Shown here: in pieces, positions 15,151-25,469 of the stretch | How positions within the stretch are numbered: position 1 is the first letter of the stretch | Layout of the letters: every line of letters starts with the position of its first letter | Assembly (NCBI RefSeq): GCF_000473365.1 | Contig: NZ_KI421517.1 | Span: forward strand, 4,754,502-4,818,501 | Length of the DNA: 64,000 nucleotides | DNA from: Adhaeribacter aquaticus DSM 16391 | GTDB lineage: Bacteria; Bacteroidota; Bacteroidia; Cytophagales; Hymenobacteraceae | Direction: 5' to 3' | Notes under the pieces: model-generated | The model's database searches: none | What the model was told of the DNA's origin: nothing | What the model saw: the letters and a program-made list of their open reading frames with translations, nothing else | Translations under genes and position numbers: made by a program

Positions 15151-16350
15151 TTGCCACAGGAAGAATCTATTGTTATCCGGGGATTCGGCTCTATTTCTCC
15201 GCTTGGGTCGGATGCCAAAACTATTGCTAAAGCTTATCAGCAGGGTACTCCTGCTTTTCAGGTGCAGCAGTATAATGGGCACCCGACACCAGTAGGTAAT
15301 TTAAAACCTGAAACTGCAGAAAAATTAAACCAGCTGCAAGCCGAAAAGCGCACCTACCAGGCTTTGGATAAAACAGTGCTGATGGCTATGTATGCGGCCC
15401 GCCAGGCTGTAACCGCCGCGGGCTGGACCCACGAAAAAAACATTGCGGTAAATATTGGTTCTTCGCGCGGGGCAACCGGTTTGTTTGAAGGGTTTGTGGA
15501 AGAGTTTTTAAGCACCGGTACCCTGCCAGCCCATACTTCTCCGGTTACTACTTTGGGTAATATTTCTTCGTGGGTAGCCAATGATTTACAAGCAAGTGGT
15601 CCGGTAATCAGCCATTCGGTTACCTGTAGCACCGCCTTACAGGCTATTGCAAATGGCTTCGCCTGGTTGAAATCCGGCATGGCCACCAAGTTTTTGGCAG
15701 GGGGCTCCGAAGCCCCGCTAACACCCTTTACAGTGGCCCAAATGAAAGCGGTTGGTATTTATTCGTCGGGATCAGATGCTATCTTTCCCTGCCGGCCTTT
15801 TAACCTGGAAAAGAAAAACACTTTTACCCTGGGTGAAGGAGCTGCCGTTTTTGCGCTGGAGTTAGTAACTAAAGAAAAGCTGGATCAGGAGATTGAATCC
15901 TCCCTGATTTTGGAATCTATTGGGTTTGGGTTTGAGACAATTCCAAGCAAGTCCGGCATTTCGAAAGAAGGCACTAATTTTAAACTAGCCATGGAGGATG
16001 CCTTACATAAACTTCCGGAAAATGAAAATATTGATTTGATTATCATGCATGCCCCTGGCACTGTGGCCGGTGATGCGGCAGAACTAAACGCCGTAGCCGC
16101 CGTTTTTGGCGCTGATCAATTACCTACTATTACTTCCAATAAATTCCTGATTGGCCATACCTTAGGTGCTTCTGCTGCCTTAAGCCTGGAATATGCCATT
16201 GCTATACTCGAATGCCAGACTTACTTGCCACTTCCCTATCCGACTATTATTCAGCAAAAAAACATAAAACCAATAAAGCGGATCATGTTAAATGCCGCTG
16301 GGTTTGGAGGTAATGCAGTAAGCTTAATTATTAGCCGCAAATCCTTTTAA
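15151..16350 (+). CDS. Beta-ketoacyl-ACP synthase of the biotin operon
   Basis: 399 residues of the FabF/KAS II family. The Cys-His-His triad is intact: Cys159 in VTCSTA, His300 in HAPGT, His336 in GHTLGAS. The start is TTG at 15151, one base after bioA; no nearby in-frame ATG exists and the N-terminus (IRGFGSISPLGS) fits the family. bioC and bioH are absent here, so it probably makes or extends the pimeloyl precursor for BioF. That role is inferred from operon position; a general fatty-acid role cannot be excluded. Confidence 0.85.
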   Translation: MPQEESIVIRGFGSISPLGSDAKTIAKAYQQGTPAFQVQQYNGHPTPVGNLKPETAEKLNQLQAEKRTYQALDKTVLMAMYAARQAVTAAGWTHEKNIAVNIGSSRGATGLFEGFVEEFLSTGTLPAHTSPVTTLGNISSWVANDLQASGPVISHSVTCSTALQAIANGFAWLKSGMATKFLAGGSEAPLTPFTVAQMKAVGIYSSGSDAIFPCRPFNLEKKNTFTLGEGAAVFALELVTKEKLDQEIESSLILESIGFGFETIPSKSGISKEGTNFKLAMEDALHKLPENENIDLIIMHAPGTVAGDAAELNAVAAVFGADQLPTITSNKFLIGHTLGASAALSLEYAIAILECQTYLPLPYPTIIQQKNIKPIKRIMLNAAGFGGNAVSLIISRKSF

Positions 16351-16870
16351 CCTAAAGCCTTTTTAATATTTCTACTTTAGTAAAGTCCTTAAACCTTAAT
16401 TAAATTCTTAACTAACAGATTTCCAACTATATAAACATCCAACTTTACTTTAGTACCGCCTCAACCTTTTTCCACTTTAAAAACAGTCATTTATCGAAGG
16501 TTAAACAAAAGTGACTTTTGCTGGTTTAACATGAAAATCATTTGAAAATTCATATTAAATATTAATTAAAACCAACTGGTAAATTTTATATTTTAATAAA
16601 GTATCCTAGGTGTTTTTTAAACTTTTTTGAGAGAATATTGCTTATCAATAAAAAAAAATCATTTAATAGAATATTTGATAAAAAAGTTTCAAATATATTT
16701 TTTATTTATTATAATTTTATATAAATAATATAAACTAGAATAATCATTATTATAATTCAATTTTATTAACCTGTTACAAAGCATTTAACGAGCCGAAAGA
16801 TTGGTTCACCGAAAAGAATCATTTAAAAACCATATAAAAATTATTATTGTTAAAAATTTACCCATAATTA
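16351..16870. other. 520-bp AT-rich spacer before the giant T9SS cargo
   Basis: No gene is seen. The first part contains a 13-bp palindrome ACTTTAGTAAAGT (16374-16386), a similar ACTTTACTTTAGTA stretch near 16443, and a bulged hairpin at 16500-16530 (CAAAAG-TGA-CTTTTG inside GTTAAA/GTTTAAC) that may end the biotin operon. The second half, before the ATG at 16871, is almost pure A/T and probably holds the promoter and a long leader. Confidence 0.5.
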
Positions 16871-19800
16871 ATGAAAACAAATTTTACCCGATCCAAAAAC
16901 AGGCGTTTTTCATTACTTTCCTGTTTTAGTTTTCTTTTAATGGCTTTTTTCTTTTTATTATTATTAAATAATGAAGCATTAGCGCAAACCCCAGGATTTA
17001 TTCTTCAGAAAGCACTTAGCCCAGGGCCAACAGTTCTCGACCCCAACGGTGATGGCTATGTATCTAAATCAGCCACTGGGTTTCCTGCTGCTAATGGAAC
17101 AACCGTAAGCGGATATAATCCTGATATGGGAACCAATAGTGAAATCCCATACCGGTTTTTCCCTCAAATGCCTTCTCCTAATGGACCTGAACCCTTAGCT
17201 GATTTAACAACCGGATCTAATGGAGGACATACAGACCTTGCTAATGTACCTTTAGCAATGTATTATGTAAGTTCTACTCAATCTGTTTTGTTCCGAGTGA
17301 GATTAGGCGGTAATTCTACTGCCTCCAAAGGTTATAGTTTTTTATTAGATACAGATGGGGTTTTTAACAAACTTAAATTAGCTAATGGTACTCTAATAGA
17401 TTACGCAACACCATCCAAAGTAATAAATTTAGGTTTTGAGTTTGAAGTTGTTCTGGCTTTAAACTTTGATGTAAATATATACCGACACAGAGGTAGCGGG
17501 GATCAAAGCGACCCCATGTCCAGCAATATAATCTGGCGGGGTAGTGCCAACGGTGGGTATAACAGGTATTTTCAGAAATCAGTTGCTGCTACACGTGCTG
17601 GTGGCGATGCTGATTATTTCTTTGACTTCTATGTACCACTATCAGCATTTAGTGCCGACGGCGGACCTGGAATAAATCCAGATACACCTATGCGTATGAG
17701 TGGCTCAACGGTTACAAGCGCCCAAACCGGTTTAGAAGGAACTATTTCAGATATTGGTGGTGTAGATGATAAAAAATTTGCCAATGATAAAATTAGGATT
17801 TGGAAGGAAATTGTTCCTAAATTCCCTCCTACTTCGCTTAATCAATTAGAAAATGGTGATTTTTGCCAATCATTGGCTCCAAGCGCTCCGGTTATCAATA
17901 CCAATACCCCAATTAGAACTACCACCACAACCATTACTGGTACTTCCACAGAAAATGGAGGAACTGTTAAGCTTTACAGAAATGGGGTTGAAATAAACTC
18001 GGCTTCGCCTGTAATAGTTAGTAACGGCAGCTGGTCTTTTAACTTGCCTACAGGTACATCCTTAATAGCCGGAGATAAAATTACGACAAAAGTTGTGCTC
18101 GCTGCAAACGGCTCCTGTCCGGAGCTCATATCAGTTTCGTCCAACACAGTATCTGTAGGAACGGTTCAGGTTGGAACATGTACTACCTCCACACCACCAA
18201 TTGTTTCGTCTAAAACTAATAAAGATGCTGTTAATGGTACTACTATTTATCCTGGTGCTACCATTAGAATATATAAAGATGGTGTTTTCTTTGGAACTAC
18301 TACCTCCAGTACCACTCTAACAGGAAATACTTATAGCTGGACATATAATAATACAACCTATGCCCGAGATTTAGCATATCCAAGAAATGGCACTGGCGCT
18401 ACTTCAAAAGATTATGCTACTATTAATGCTTCCGTAACTCCGGTTAATAGTTGTGAGTCTGGAAGATCGAATAGTTTATATGTAAATACAGATACTGGAA
18501 CTCCTGCAACAACTGGTTCGGCTCAAACTACTCAAACACCAACAATAGCCACCAGTTTCATTTGTACTTCTACCAGTACTATTTCTGGAACGTCAGAACC
18601 AGGAGCTCTTATATTCTTATATGTGAATGGAGTACCTGTAAAAAAATTAGCAGATGGCGGGATAGGGACAGCAAATGCAGACGTAAACAATGCAACTATA
18701 AATTTCATCACCCCTGATGCTATTGCTGCCGGTGCTCCATTAAACTCAACCACTGATATTACAAATAACGCAGCCTGGTCCGTAGATCTTTCCTTGTATG
18801 GGCTTACTGGTGGCGAAAAGATTAGTTTCAGGGCTATTGTTCCAAATAATTCAATTGGAAGTGGCAGTAGATCAAATTACCCAAGTGGTTTTGAAGGACT
18901 CTCAGCTCCAACAACTGAAATAACAGTAGGTACAAATTGTACAACGGCTACTCCTACCATTCCTACTACCAAAAATTCCGTCCCAGTTATTTATTGCCCA
19001 ACCAGCACTACCATTTCGGGTACCTCTACCGAAGCAAACGGCACCTTGGTTACGGTATACAGAAGAGACAGTACTGATCCCGACAATCCGGCTCCCAATC
19101 CAGCTACCGATACCCGCATTACCGATGCCGCTACCGTTACCAATGGTGACTGGTCTGCACTGGTTCTGGGAAGTGCCAATTTACAAGGTGGCAACGTACT
19201 TTATGCTGTTGCCCAGGCAACTGGCGGGAAGTTACCAAGCGCAGCATCGGCTACCGTCACAGTTTCTACTCCGGCTACAGCTGCCATTTTAGGTTTAAAG
19301 CTTACGTCACCCATCCAGCAAGGGGCTACTACTATATCGGGCACCAGCACTACCAACGGGACTGTTTTTGTATATATAGACGGCATAAAAATAGGCGGTA
19401 CTGCCACGGTAACAGGAGCAACCAGCACTACCCCGGTTCCCTGGACTATAAATATTACTCCTGCTAATCAACTAAACTTGGCAACGGGCGTTCCAGTAAC
19501 GGCCTCTATTACTACCGGTACAGGTTGCGGCGAGAGCGGACAAACGGCCGCTGTTTTAGTATCGTGTAACCCGCCTTCTACCAATCCTACTATTTCTCCG
19601 TTAAGCCAGATTGTTTGTAGCGGCAATACCGCTCTTATTTCGGTAGCTAATTCCGAAGATGGTGTTATTTACCAGATTTACAATGGCACTTCGGCCAGTG
19701 GAGCATCGGTATTGGGTAACGGCGGCACTATTGTGTTACGCTCCGCAATCTTAACCGGTGTGGGTACTACCGTAAACTTAAAGGTAAGAGCCTACAGGAG

Positions 19801-22800
19801 TGATGGTTCTTGTGAAATAACATTGAACGGAAGCTCCAGTGTAACTATTAGTGAAGGCCTCACCAATTATACTGTAAGTTCATTGGCGGCCGCGGCTTGT
19901 ACCAACAGTACGGCTACCATTAATTTATCCGGTTCGCAAACGGGTGTTAATTACCAGTTACAGATTTTAAATAAAAGTACTTATCCCTACACTTATGTAA
20001 ACAGTGGCACGGCAATAGCGGGTACCGGTAATGCTTTATCTTTTACCACGCCAGCTTTATCAACTACCTCCACTTTTAAGATAGTAGCTAATAACGGCAA
20101 CTGCTCGATTGATATGGGTGATCCGGTAGATATTAACGTTACCCCTGTCAGAACCAACTTAGCGGTAACCCCAACCAGCCAGACCATTTGCGGAACTGCG
20201 AATACTGTTAATGTTAAAGTATTGGGTTCGCAGGTAGGCGTACAATATCAGATTTTTAACGTAATTACAGGGGCAATAAGCGGCACAGCAGTTACGGGTA
20301 CCGGCGGTGAAATAACTTTAACCTCTGCTCCTCTGACCGGCACCGTAGGTTCTACTATTAACTTCGGAATACAAGCCACTCCGGTGAGCCCGGCTGATTG
20401 CTCTCCCACCAGTTTAACCCAAACCTTTACCGTTACCGTTGCCGGCGGAGCTCCTTTAGCAACGCCAACGGTATCGGTGGTTAGCCCAATTTGTAGCGGC
20501 AGTGTTGCCACGGTAACAGTAGGTAATACAGAATCAGGCGTTTCGTACCAGGTGCAGTTAATATCGGGCACAAACTATATAAATGTAGGTTCTGCCGTAC
20601 CGGGTAATGGCAGCACCATTACTTTAACTACTAATGCCCTTACCTCCGGTACTTATAATTTAAGAGTTCTGGCTACCAACAGTTGCAGCAGTACACCTTT
20701 AACCCAAACGGCATCGCTAACTGTAAACAACCGGCCTACCGCTAATAACTTAAGCCCGGTAACGCAAACAGTTTGTCCCAATACCAGCGCCAGCATTATT
20801 TTATCAAATTCAGAAGCCGGTAATACGTACCAGCTACAGCGGTTAGTGAACGGCAGTTATGTAAATGTTACCGGAACGGGCACTTCTTTTACTCCTACGG
20901 CTACTGGCAATGCCTTGACCTTTACTACTCCTGCCTTATCTACAAATAGTTATTTTAAAGTAGTGGCCACTAATGGTTCCTGTACCACGGATATGGGAGA
21001 ACCGGTTTATGTCAGTGTATTGCCGGCTACTATTACCGCTACTCCGGTTACTAAATTAGTTTGTGCCAATCAAACTGCCAGCGTTACCTTGTTCTCTTCG
21101 CAAAGCGGCGTGAGTTACCAAATATTTAATGGCACTACGGCTTCCGGAGCAGCCGTTACCGGCACCGGCGGCGATATTACCTTAACTACGGCTGCCTTAA
21201 CTGCTTCCGGCTCTTTTACTATCCGGGCCACTACGGCGGCGGGCTGTATACAGAACTATACAAACGCATTTAGTATTACGGTACCCGCAACCGCGCCTTC
21301 AGCAAGTTTAACCGTATCGACTACCACGACTACAGTTTGCGTTGGCAATACCGCCGCTATAACAGTGGCCGCATCTCAGCAGGATATTATCTACCAGTTA
21401 CAACTGGAATCCGGCACTTCGCCTAACTTTACGTATGCTAACCAGGGTACACCAGTTACTGGCAACGGCAGTACTATTACCCTGAATACCTATGCGCTGG
21501 CTGCCGGTACTTATACTTTCCGGGTGATTGCTTCTGATGGATGTAATAGTACTGCACTTACTCAGAAAGTTGTGGTAACGGTCAATCCGGAGATCAACGT
21601 ATCTTTAGCGGTATCACCAGCTACCCAAACCGTATGTAGCGGCAGCACGGCCTCCGTTTCTGTTTCTTCCCCTCAAATAGGGGTTACTTACAGCTTATAT
21701 AATATTACAACCAATGCCTATAGCGGTAATGCCGTTCGAGTAACTGAAAATACAACCTCTATTACTTTAACAACCGGTACCCTGAACACAACCGGCACCA
21801 ATAACCTGAAGGTAGTTGTTACTAACGGCTGCAGCCGCTCTGAATTAACTCAGGTCGTTGCAGTAACTGCTTCAACGCCTCCAGCTACCTTTGCCTTAAC
21901 ATCACCAAGCAGCCAAATAATCTGTAGCGGTTCTTCTGCCACAATATCGCTGGCAGGCTCTGAATCTGGAGTAACTTACAGGTTATATAATGGGAATACA
22001 CCAATAGGCGACCCAATTCTTGGAAATGGAAGTGAGATATTTTTATCCACCGGCTCAATTCCAAGTGGTACTTATACATTAAAAGTAACAGGGTCTAAAG
22101 AATGTGGTCCTATAGATATAGGGACAACTACTATAACCGCAGACAATTCCTGTGGGCTAACTTATACGGTACAGCCTCCCTACATGAAGGATTCTTATGT
22201 TACAAATGAAATAATTGCGACGCCTGAATTGTCGGGTTGGAATTATACCGGTCCATTAACCTATGAGATATTAGAAGGAGAACCTTTATCAGGTACTTCT
22301 TTAGATTTAAAATCTGGACAAATCTATGTTTCGAATACTACCACCCTTTTATCTGGAACTAGAAATTTAAGAATTCTGGCAAAAGATAACACCGGAACTA
22401 CCAGAACTTCTTACATGACTTATTCAGTAAATGATGCAACTAACGGCGAAGGAAATACCAGAACAGCACCAGTTACAGTTCTTCCGGTAACTTTGGTATA
22501 TTTTAAAGCATCGGTTTTTAATTCTGGATCAGGACAAGTAAAATTAACATGGGCAACCGCTTCTGAAGAAAACAATGAATACTTCAATGTTGAAAGAAGT
22601 TTTGACGGAACGAAATTTAATACGGTAGCTAAAATAAAAGGAGCTGGTACAAGCAAGGTATTGTTAAAGTATGATTATATAGACCAAGTAAATACCAACA
22701 ATTCTAACTTGTATTACAGGTTAAAACAGGTGGATTTTTCAGGTAAAATTGAATATAGTAAGGTTATAGCAGTTAAGCCTTCTAGTAAAATCATAGAAGA

Positions 22801-23047
22801 ATATTTAATTACCTATCCAAACCCTGCTAAAGATAAGGTTACAATTAAATTCTTAAATGTTGACCAGGATATGGTTCAGATTGAATTGCGTGACTTAGCT
22901 GGCAAAGTTGTTTTACAGCAAACGAATTCGCTGAAGGAAAACCTGGAAGTAAGTGTAAATACAGAATCTTTACCGAATGGTATCTACCTGGTAGTAGCTA
23001 AGTTTGCCGACAATCAAGTAGTAACCAGATTAATAGTAGAGAAATAA
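16871..23047 (+). CDS. Giant secreted Ig-like repeat protein with T9SS sorting domain
   Basis: 2058 residues. Signal peptide (about 1-39, ending NEALAQT), then an N-terminal domain (about 40-330) containing TVLDPNGDGYVSKSATGF. Next come tandem Ig-like modules, later ones of about 90-100 residues with a repeated pattern (C-x-G-x-(S/T)-A ... G-V-x-Y-x-(L/I) ... G-N-G-S-x-I-x-L-T). A C-terminal type A sorting domain (about 1980-2058) begins with YPNPAKDKVTI and ends in a basic LIVEK. It should cross the outer membrane by the type IX system and become surface-attached or released; an adhesin-like role is inferred. The middle (roughly 18.95-21.9 kb) is visibly richer in G+C than both ends. Confidence 0.88.
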   Translation: MKTNFTRSKNRRFSLLSCFSFLLMAFFFLLLLNNEALAQTPGFILQKALSPGPTVLDPNGDGYVSKSATGFPAANGTTVSGYNPDMGTNSEIPYRFFPQMPSPNGPEPLADLTTGSNGGHTDLANVPLAMYYVSSTQSVLFRVRLGGNSTASKGYSFLLDTDGVFNKLKLANGTLIDYATPSKVINLGFEFEVVLALNFDVNIYRHRGSGDQSDPMSSNIIWRGSANGGYNRYFQKSVAATRAGGDADYFFDFYVPLSAFSADGGPGINPDTPMRMSGSTVTSAQTGLEGTISDIGGVDDKKFANDKIRIWKEIVPKFPPTSLNQLENGDFCQSLAPSAPVINTNTPIRTTTTTITGTSTENGGTVKLYRNGVEINSASPVIVSNGSWSFNLPTGTSLIAGDKITTKVVLAANGSCPELISVSSNTVSVGTVQVGTCTTSTPPIVSSKTNKDAVNGTTIYPGATIRIYKDGVFFGTTTSSTTLTGNTYSWTYNNTTYARDLAYPRNGTGATSKDYATINASVTPVNSCESGRSNSLYVNTDTGTPATTGSAQTTQTPTIATSFICTSTSTISGTSEPGALIFLYVNGVPVKKLADGGIGTANADVNNATINFITPDAIAAGAPLNSTTDITNNAAWSVDLSLYGLTGGEKISFRAIVPNNSIGSGSRSNYPSGFEGLSAPTTEITVGTNCTTATPTIPTTKNSVPVIYCPTSTTISGTSTEANGTLVTVYRRDSTDPDNPAPNPATDTRITDAATVTNGDWSALVLGSANLQGGNVLYAVAQATGGKLPSAASATVTVSTPATAAILGLKLTSPIQQGATTISGTSTTNGTVFVYIDGIKIGGTATVTGATSTTPVPWTINITPANQLNLATGVPVTASITTGTGCGESGQTAAVLVSCNPPSTNPTISPLSQIVCSGNTALISVANSEDGVIYQIYNGTSASGASVLGNGGTIVLRSAILTGVGTTVNLKVRAYRSDGSCEITLNGSSSVTISEGLTNYTVSSLAAAACTNSTATINLSGSQTGVNYQLQILNKSTYPYTYVNSGTAIAGTGNALSFTTPALSTTSTFKIVANNGNCSIDMGDPVDINVTPVRTNLAVTPTSQTICGTANTVNVKVLGSQVGVQYQIFNVITGAISGTAVTGTGGEITLTSAPLTGTVGSTINFGIQATPVSPADCSPTSLTQTFTVTVAGGAPLATPTVSVVSPICSGSVATVTVGNTESGVSYQVQLISGTNYINVGSAVPGNGSTITLTTNALTSGTYNLRVLATNSCSSTPLTQTASLTVNNRPTANNLSPVTQTVCPNTSASIILSNSEAGNTYQLQRLVNGSYVNVTGTGTSFTPTATGNALTFTTPALSTNSYFKVVATNGSCTTDMGEPVYVSVLPATITATPVTKLVCANQTASVTLFSSQSGVSYQIFNGTTASGAAVTGTGGDITLTTAALTASGSFTIRATTAAGCIQNYTNAFSITVPATAPSASLTVSTTTTTVCVGNTAAITVAASQQDIIYQLQLESGTSPNFTYANQGTPVTGNGSTITLNTYALAAGTYTFRVIASDGCNSTALTQKVVVTVNPEINVSLAVSPATQTVCSGSTASVSVSSPQIGVTYSLYNITTNAYSGNAVRVTENTTSITLTTGTLNTTGTNNLKVVVTNGCSRSELTQVVAVTASTPPATFALTSPSSQIICSGSSATISLAGSESGVTYRLYNGNTPIGDPILGNGSEIFLSTGSIPSGTYTLKVTGSKECGPIDIGTTTITADNSCGLTYTVQPPYMKDSYVTNEIIATPELSGWNYTGPLTYEILEGEPLSGTSLDLKSGQIYVSNTTTLLSGTRNLRILAKDNTGTTRTSYMTYSVNDATNGEGNTRTAPVTVLPVTLVYFKASVFNSGSGQVKLTWATASEENNEYFNVERSFDGTKFNTVAKIKGAGTSKVLLKYDYIDQVNTNNSNLYYRLKQVDFSGKIEYSKVIAVKPSSKIIEEYLITYPNPAKDKVTIKFLNVDQDMVQIELRDLAGKVVLQQTNSLKENLEVSVNTESLPNGIYLVVAKFADNQVVTRLIVEK

Positions 23048-23066
23048 TCTTCTTACTTAGAACTTT

Positions 23067-23099
23067 AAAAAGCGCCTCATTAGCAGGCGCTTTTTTTTT
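23067..23099 (+). terminator. Intrinsic terminator
   Basis: AAAAAGCGCCT (23067-23077) pairs with AGGCGCTTTTT (23085-23095), followed by more T. It lies 20 bp after the stop of the 2058-residue protein and ends that transcript. Confidence 0.88.
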
Positions 23100-23263
23100 G
23101 TAGTCGGTGCCCCTAATTTTTTTACCAATCTCCTTAATATTTTCAATTTAAAACAGGTAAATACTATAAAACCTTATTTTTACGTTTTAATGAAAGCTAC
23201 CTGAACGGAATCAGATAATTTCGGTTTAAAACCTGAAAAAACACCTTTATTGCTTACGAGCAG

Positions 23264-24379
23264 ATGAAAAAGATATTATTTACCTTACTTTTCCTTTTTT
23301 CTTCCTTATCTATTTTTGCCCAAAGCTTAGCTAACGCCGATTTTAACCAGGGAAATAGACATTTTGATGCGGGCAATTACAAAGAAGCCATAACCGCTTA
23401 TTCCAAATCTATTTACATAGAACCTTCTTTTGCGCAGGCTTATAACAACCGGGGCTTAGCTAAACTGGAGTTGAACGATATTAAAGGAGCCTTAACTGAT
23501 TTTAATAAAGTATTAAGTTTAGATCCTAAAAATGCTGAAGCCTACCGAAACCGGGCCACCCTGAAAATACGCCAGAACGATTTTGCCGGCGCTTTAACTG
23601 ACTACGATAAGGGATTAACTTTAAGCCCTTCGGATGCAGACATGTATTACAACCGGGGAGTCGCTAAATTAAATTTAAACCGGCCAAAGGAGGCTTTAGC
23701 CGATTTCGAGAAAAGTATTAAGTTTAATCCGGATGCTCCTGATTCTTATTTAGAACGGGCTCATTTAAGATTAGCCGCCAACGATGCCGCTGGTGCCATC
23801 GCCGATTATTCAATGGTAACCAAAAAAGCTCCCACCTCAGAAGTTTATTTATTCCGGGCTCAGGCTTATGAAAAAATGGGAAAGCCTACTGAAGCCTTAG
23901 CCGATTACAATAATGCCATTGGCTTAGCCAGCAACTCTGTTGGTGCCTATTTTAACCGTAGCTTGTTACGATTTAACCAACGCGATTACGCTGGCTGTGT
24001 ACAAGACCTGAATAAAGTTATTAGTATAAACCCTCGGATGGCAGAGGCTTATGCCAACCGGGCCATGGCGCAAAGCCAGCTAGGCAAAACCAAAGAAGCC
24101 TTAACTGATTATAACAAAGCTCTCTCCTTAAAGCCCAATGATGCTGCTAACCTGGTAGAAAGAGGCGGCATAAAAATGGATTTAAAAGATTATACGGGAG
24201 CTATTGCCGATTTTTCCCAAGCCATTACCCTTAATCCTAAGTTAGCTAATGCCTACTACGGAAGGGGGCACAGCAAAGTATTACTAAACCAGGGCGCAAC
24301 GGCCTGTGCTGATTTACAAAAAGCCCAGCAACTTGGCTCCAACCAGGCCGCCAGCTTATTAGCCAAAACATGTAAGTAG
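23264..24379 (+). CDS. Exported TPR-repeat protein
   Basis: 371 residues with a signal peptide (about 1-19, ending FAQ). Ten consecutive 34-residue TPR units follow, with little else (AYNNRGLAKLELNDIKGALT is a typical half). The repeats carry the canonical W/L-G-Y-A-F-A-P positions. It probably acts as a periplasmic scaffold for protein-protein contacts; partners are unknown. It is monocistronic: a terminator precedes it and a promoter element for the next gene follows. Confidence 0.85.
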   Translation: MKKILFTLLFLFSSLSIFAQSLANADFNQGNRHFDAGNYKEAITAYSKSIYIEPSFAQAYNNRGLAKLELNDIKGALTDFNKVLSLDPKNAEAYRNRATLKIRQNDFAGALTDYDKGLTLSPSDADMYYNRGVAKLNLNRPKEALADFEKSIKFNPDAPDSYLERAHLRLAANDAAGAIADYSMVTKKAPTSEVYLFRAQAYEKMGKPTEALADYNNAIGLASNSVGAYFNRSLLRFNQRDYAGCVQDLNKVISINPRMAEAYANRAMAQSQLGKTKEALTDYNKALSLKPNDAANLVERGGIKMDLKDYTGAIADFSQAITLNPKLANAYYGRGHSKVLLNQGATACADLQKAQQLGSNQAASLLAKTCK

Positions 24380-24407
24380 CCGGTACCGCAATCTGAATCA
24401 GAATAAA

Positions 24408-24415
24408 TATATTTG
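24408..24415 (+). promoter_or_regulatory. Bacteroidota -7 element (TATATTTG)
   Basis: An exact TAnnTTTG match 29 bp before the ATG of the esterase gene at 24445. No convincing -33 TTTG was found at the proper distance. Confidence 0.4.
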
Positions 24416-24444
24416 GTTTATTATTCACCAAGTATATAATTCTT

Positions 24445-25335
24445 ATGCACCCACTAAAACTACTTCTAACAGGCGTTTTCTTTTGTTTTCTCCTTGCCGT
24501 CCAGGCCCAGGTACCAGCAGGCCTGGTACAGGAAAGTCTCAAAATGAAAAGCAAACTTTTAGGTACAGAAGTAAAGTACACTATTTATTTACCTGCCGAT
24601 TATAATACGTCTCAGCGTAATTACCCGGTGGTATATTTATTACATGGCGGCGGCGATGACGATACAGGCTGGGTTCAGTTTGGCGAAATCCAGCGTTATG
24701 CAGATCAGGCCATTGCATCCGGGGAAATTCCACCGATGATTATTATAACCCCTGATGCCAAACGCACCTACTACATTAACGATTATCAGGGTAAAGTCCG
24801 GTACGAAGATATGTTTGTACAAGAACTAATACCTTTCATAGATTCTAAATATCGAACCCGTCCGGAAAAAAGATACCGCGGTATTTCGGGTTTAAGCATG
24901 GGCGGCTATGGTGCTTTAATGTACTCCATGCGCCACCCCGAACTGTTTTCCAGCTGTGCCGCTTTTAGTGCTGCTGTTCGCACGGATGAAGAAATAGCCT
25001 CTATGGAAGCTAACCGGTACGAAACGGGTTTAGGTAAATTATTTGGCGAAGCCCTGCAAAAAGAAGCCCGCCTTACCCCCCACTACCGCCAGTACAGTAT
25101 TCTGGATATAATAAAAACCAAACCAGTAGAAGAACTTAAAAAAGTTAAGTATTATTTAGATTGTGGAGACGATGATTTTTTAACTATCGGTAACGCCCTA
25201 CTGCACGCTGAAATGACAAAATATAGTATTCCGCATGAGTTTAGAGTACGGGATGGTGCCCATACTTGGACCTATTGGCGAACCGGCATTATCAACGGGC
25301 TAAAATTTATTGGCGACGGATTTAGACAAATTTAA
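24445..25335 (+). CDS. Exported esterase D/FrmB-family alpha/beta hydrolase
   Basis: 296 residues with a signal peptide (about 1-21, ending VQAQ). The fold is that of the esterase D / feruloyl and acetyl-xylan esterase group: oxyanion loop YLLHGGG (64-70), nucleophile Ser151 in GLSMGGYGAL, acid Asp near 242-244 (DCGDDDF) and His273 in DGAHTW. It is periplasmic or secreted. A carbohydrate-ester substrate is likely because a DUF1080 glycoside-acting protein follows, but the two are 134 bp apart and the substrate is not shown. Confidence 0.85.
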   Translation: MHPLKLLLTGVFFCFLLAVQAQVPAGLVQESLKMKSKLLGTEVKYTIYLPADYNTSQRNYPVVYLLHGGGDDDTGWVQFGEIQRYADQAIASGEIPPMIIITPDAKRTYYINDYQGKVRYEDMFVQELIPFIDSKYRTRPEKRYRGISGLSMGGYGALMYSMRHPELFSSCAAFSAAVRTDEEIASMEANRYETGLGKLFGEALQKEARLTPHYRQYSILDIIKTKPVEELKKVKYYLDCGDDDFLTIGNALLHAEMTKYSIPHEFRVRDGAHTWTYWRTGIINGLKFIGDGFRQI

Positions 25336-25469
25336 CTCCGGCACTGATACCAGCAGGCTTTAATCTTCTTAAAGATTGTTATTGCAGTATACTTTATTAT
25401 TAATATTATTGTGTATTCTACAAGAATACCAAAGACCAAGACACAGATTAATTTTAATTAAAGCAAAAA

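Noticed and set aside
19600..22140. Repeated short sequences resembling a CRISPR or satellite array
   Set aside because: They are codon-level echoes of homologous Ig-like modules of about 90-100 residues; there are no identical repeats with unique spacers.
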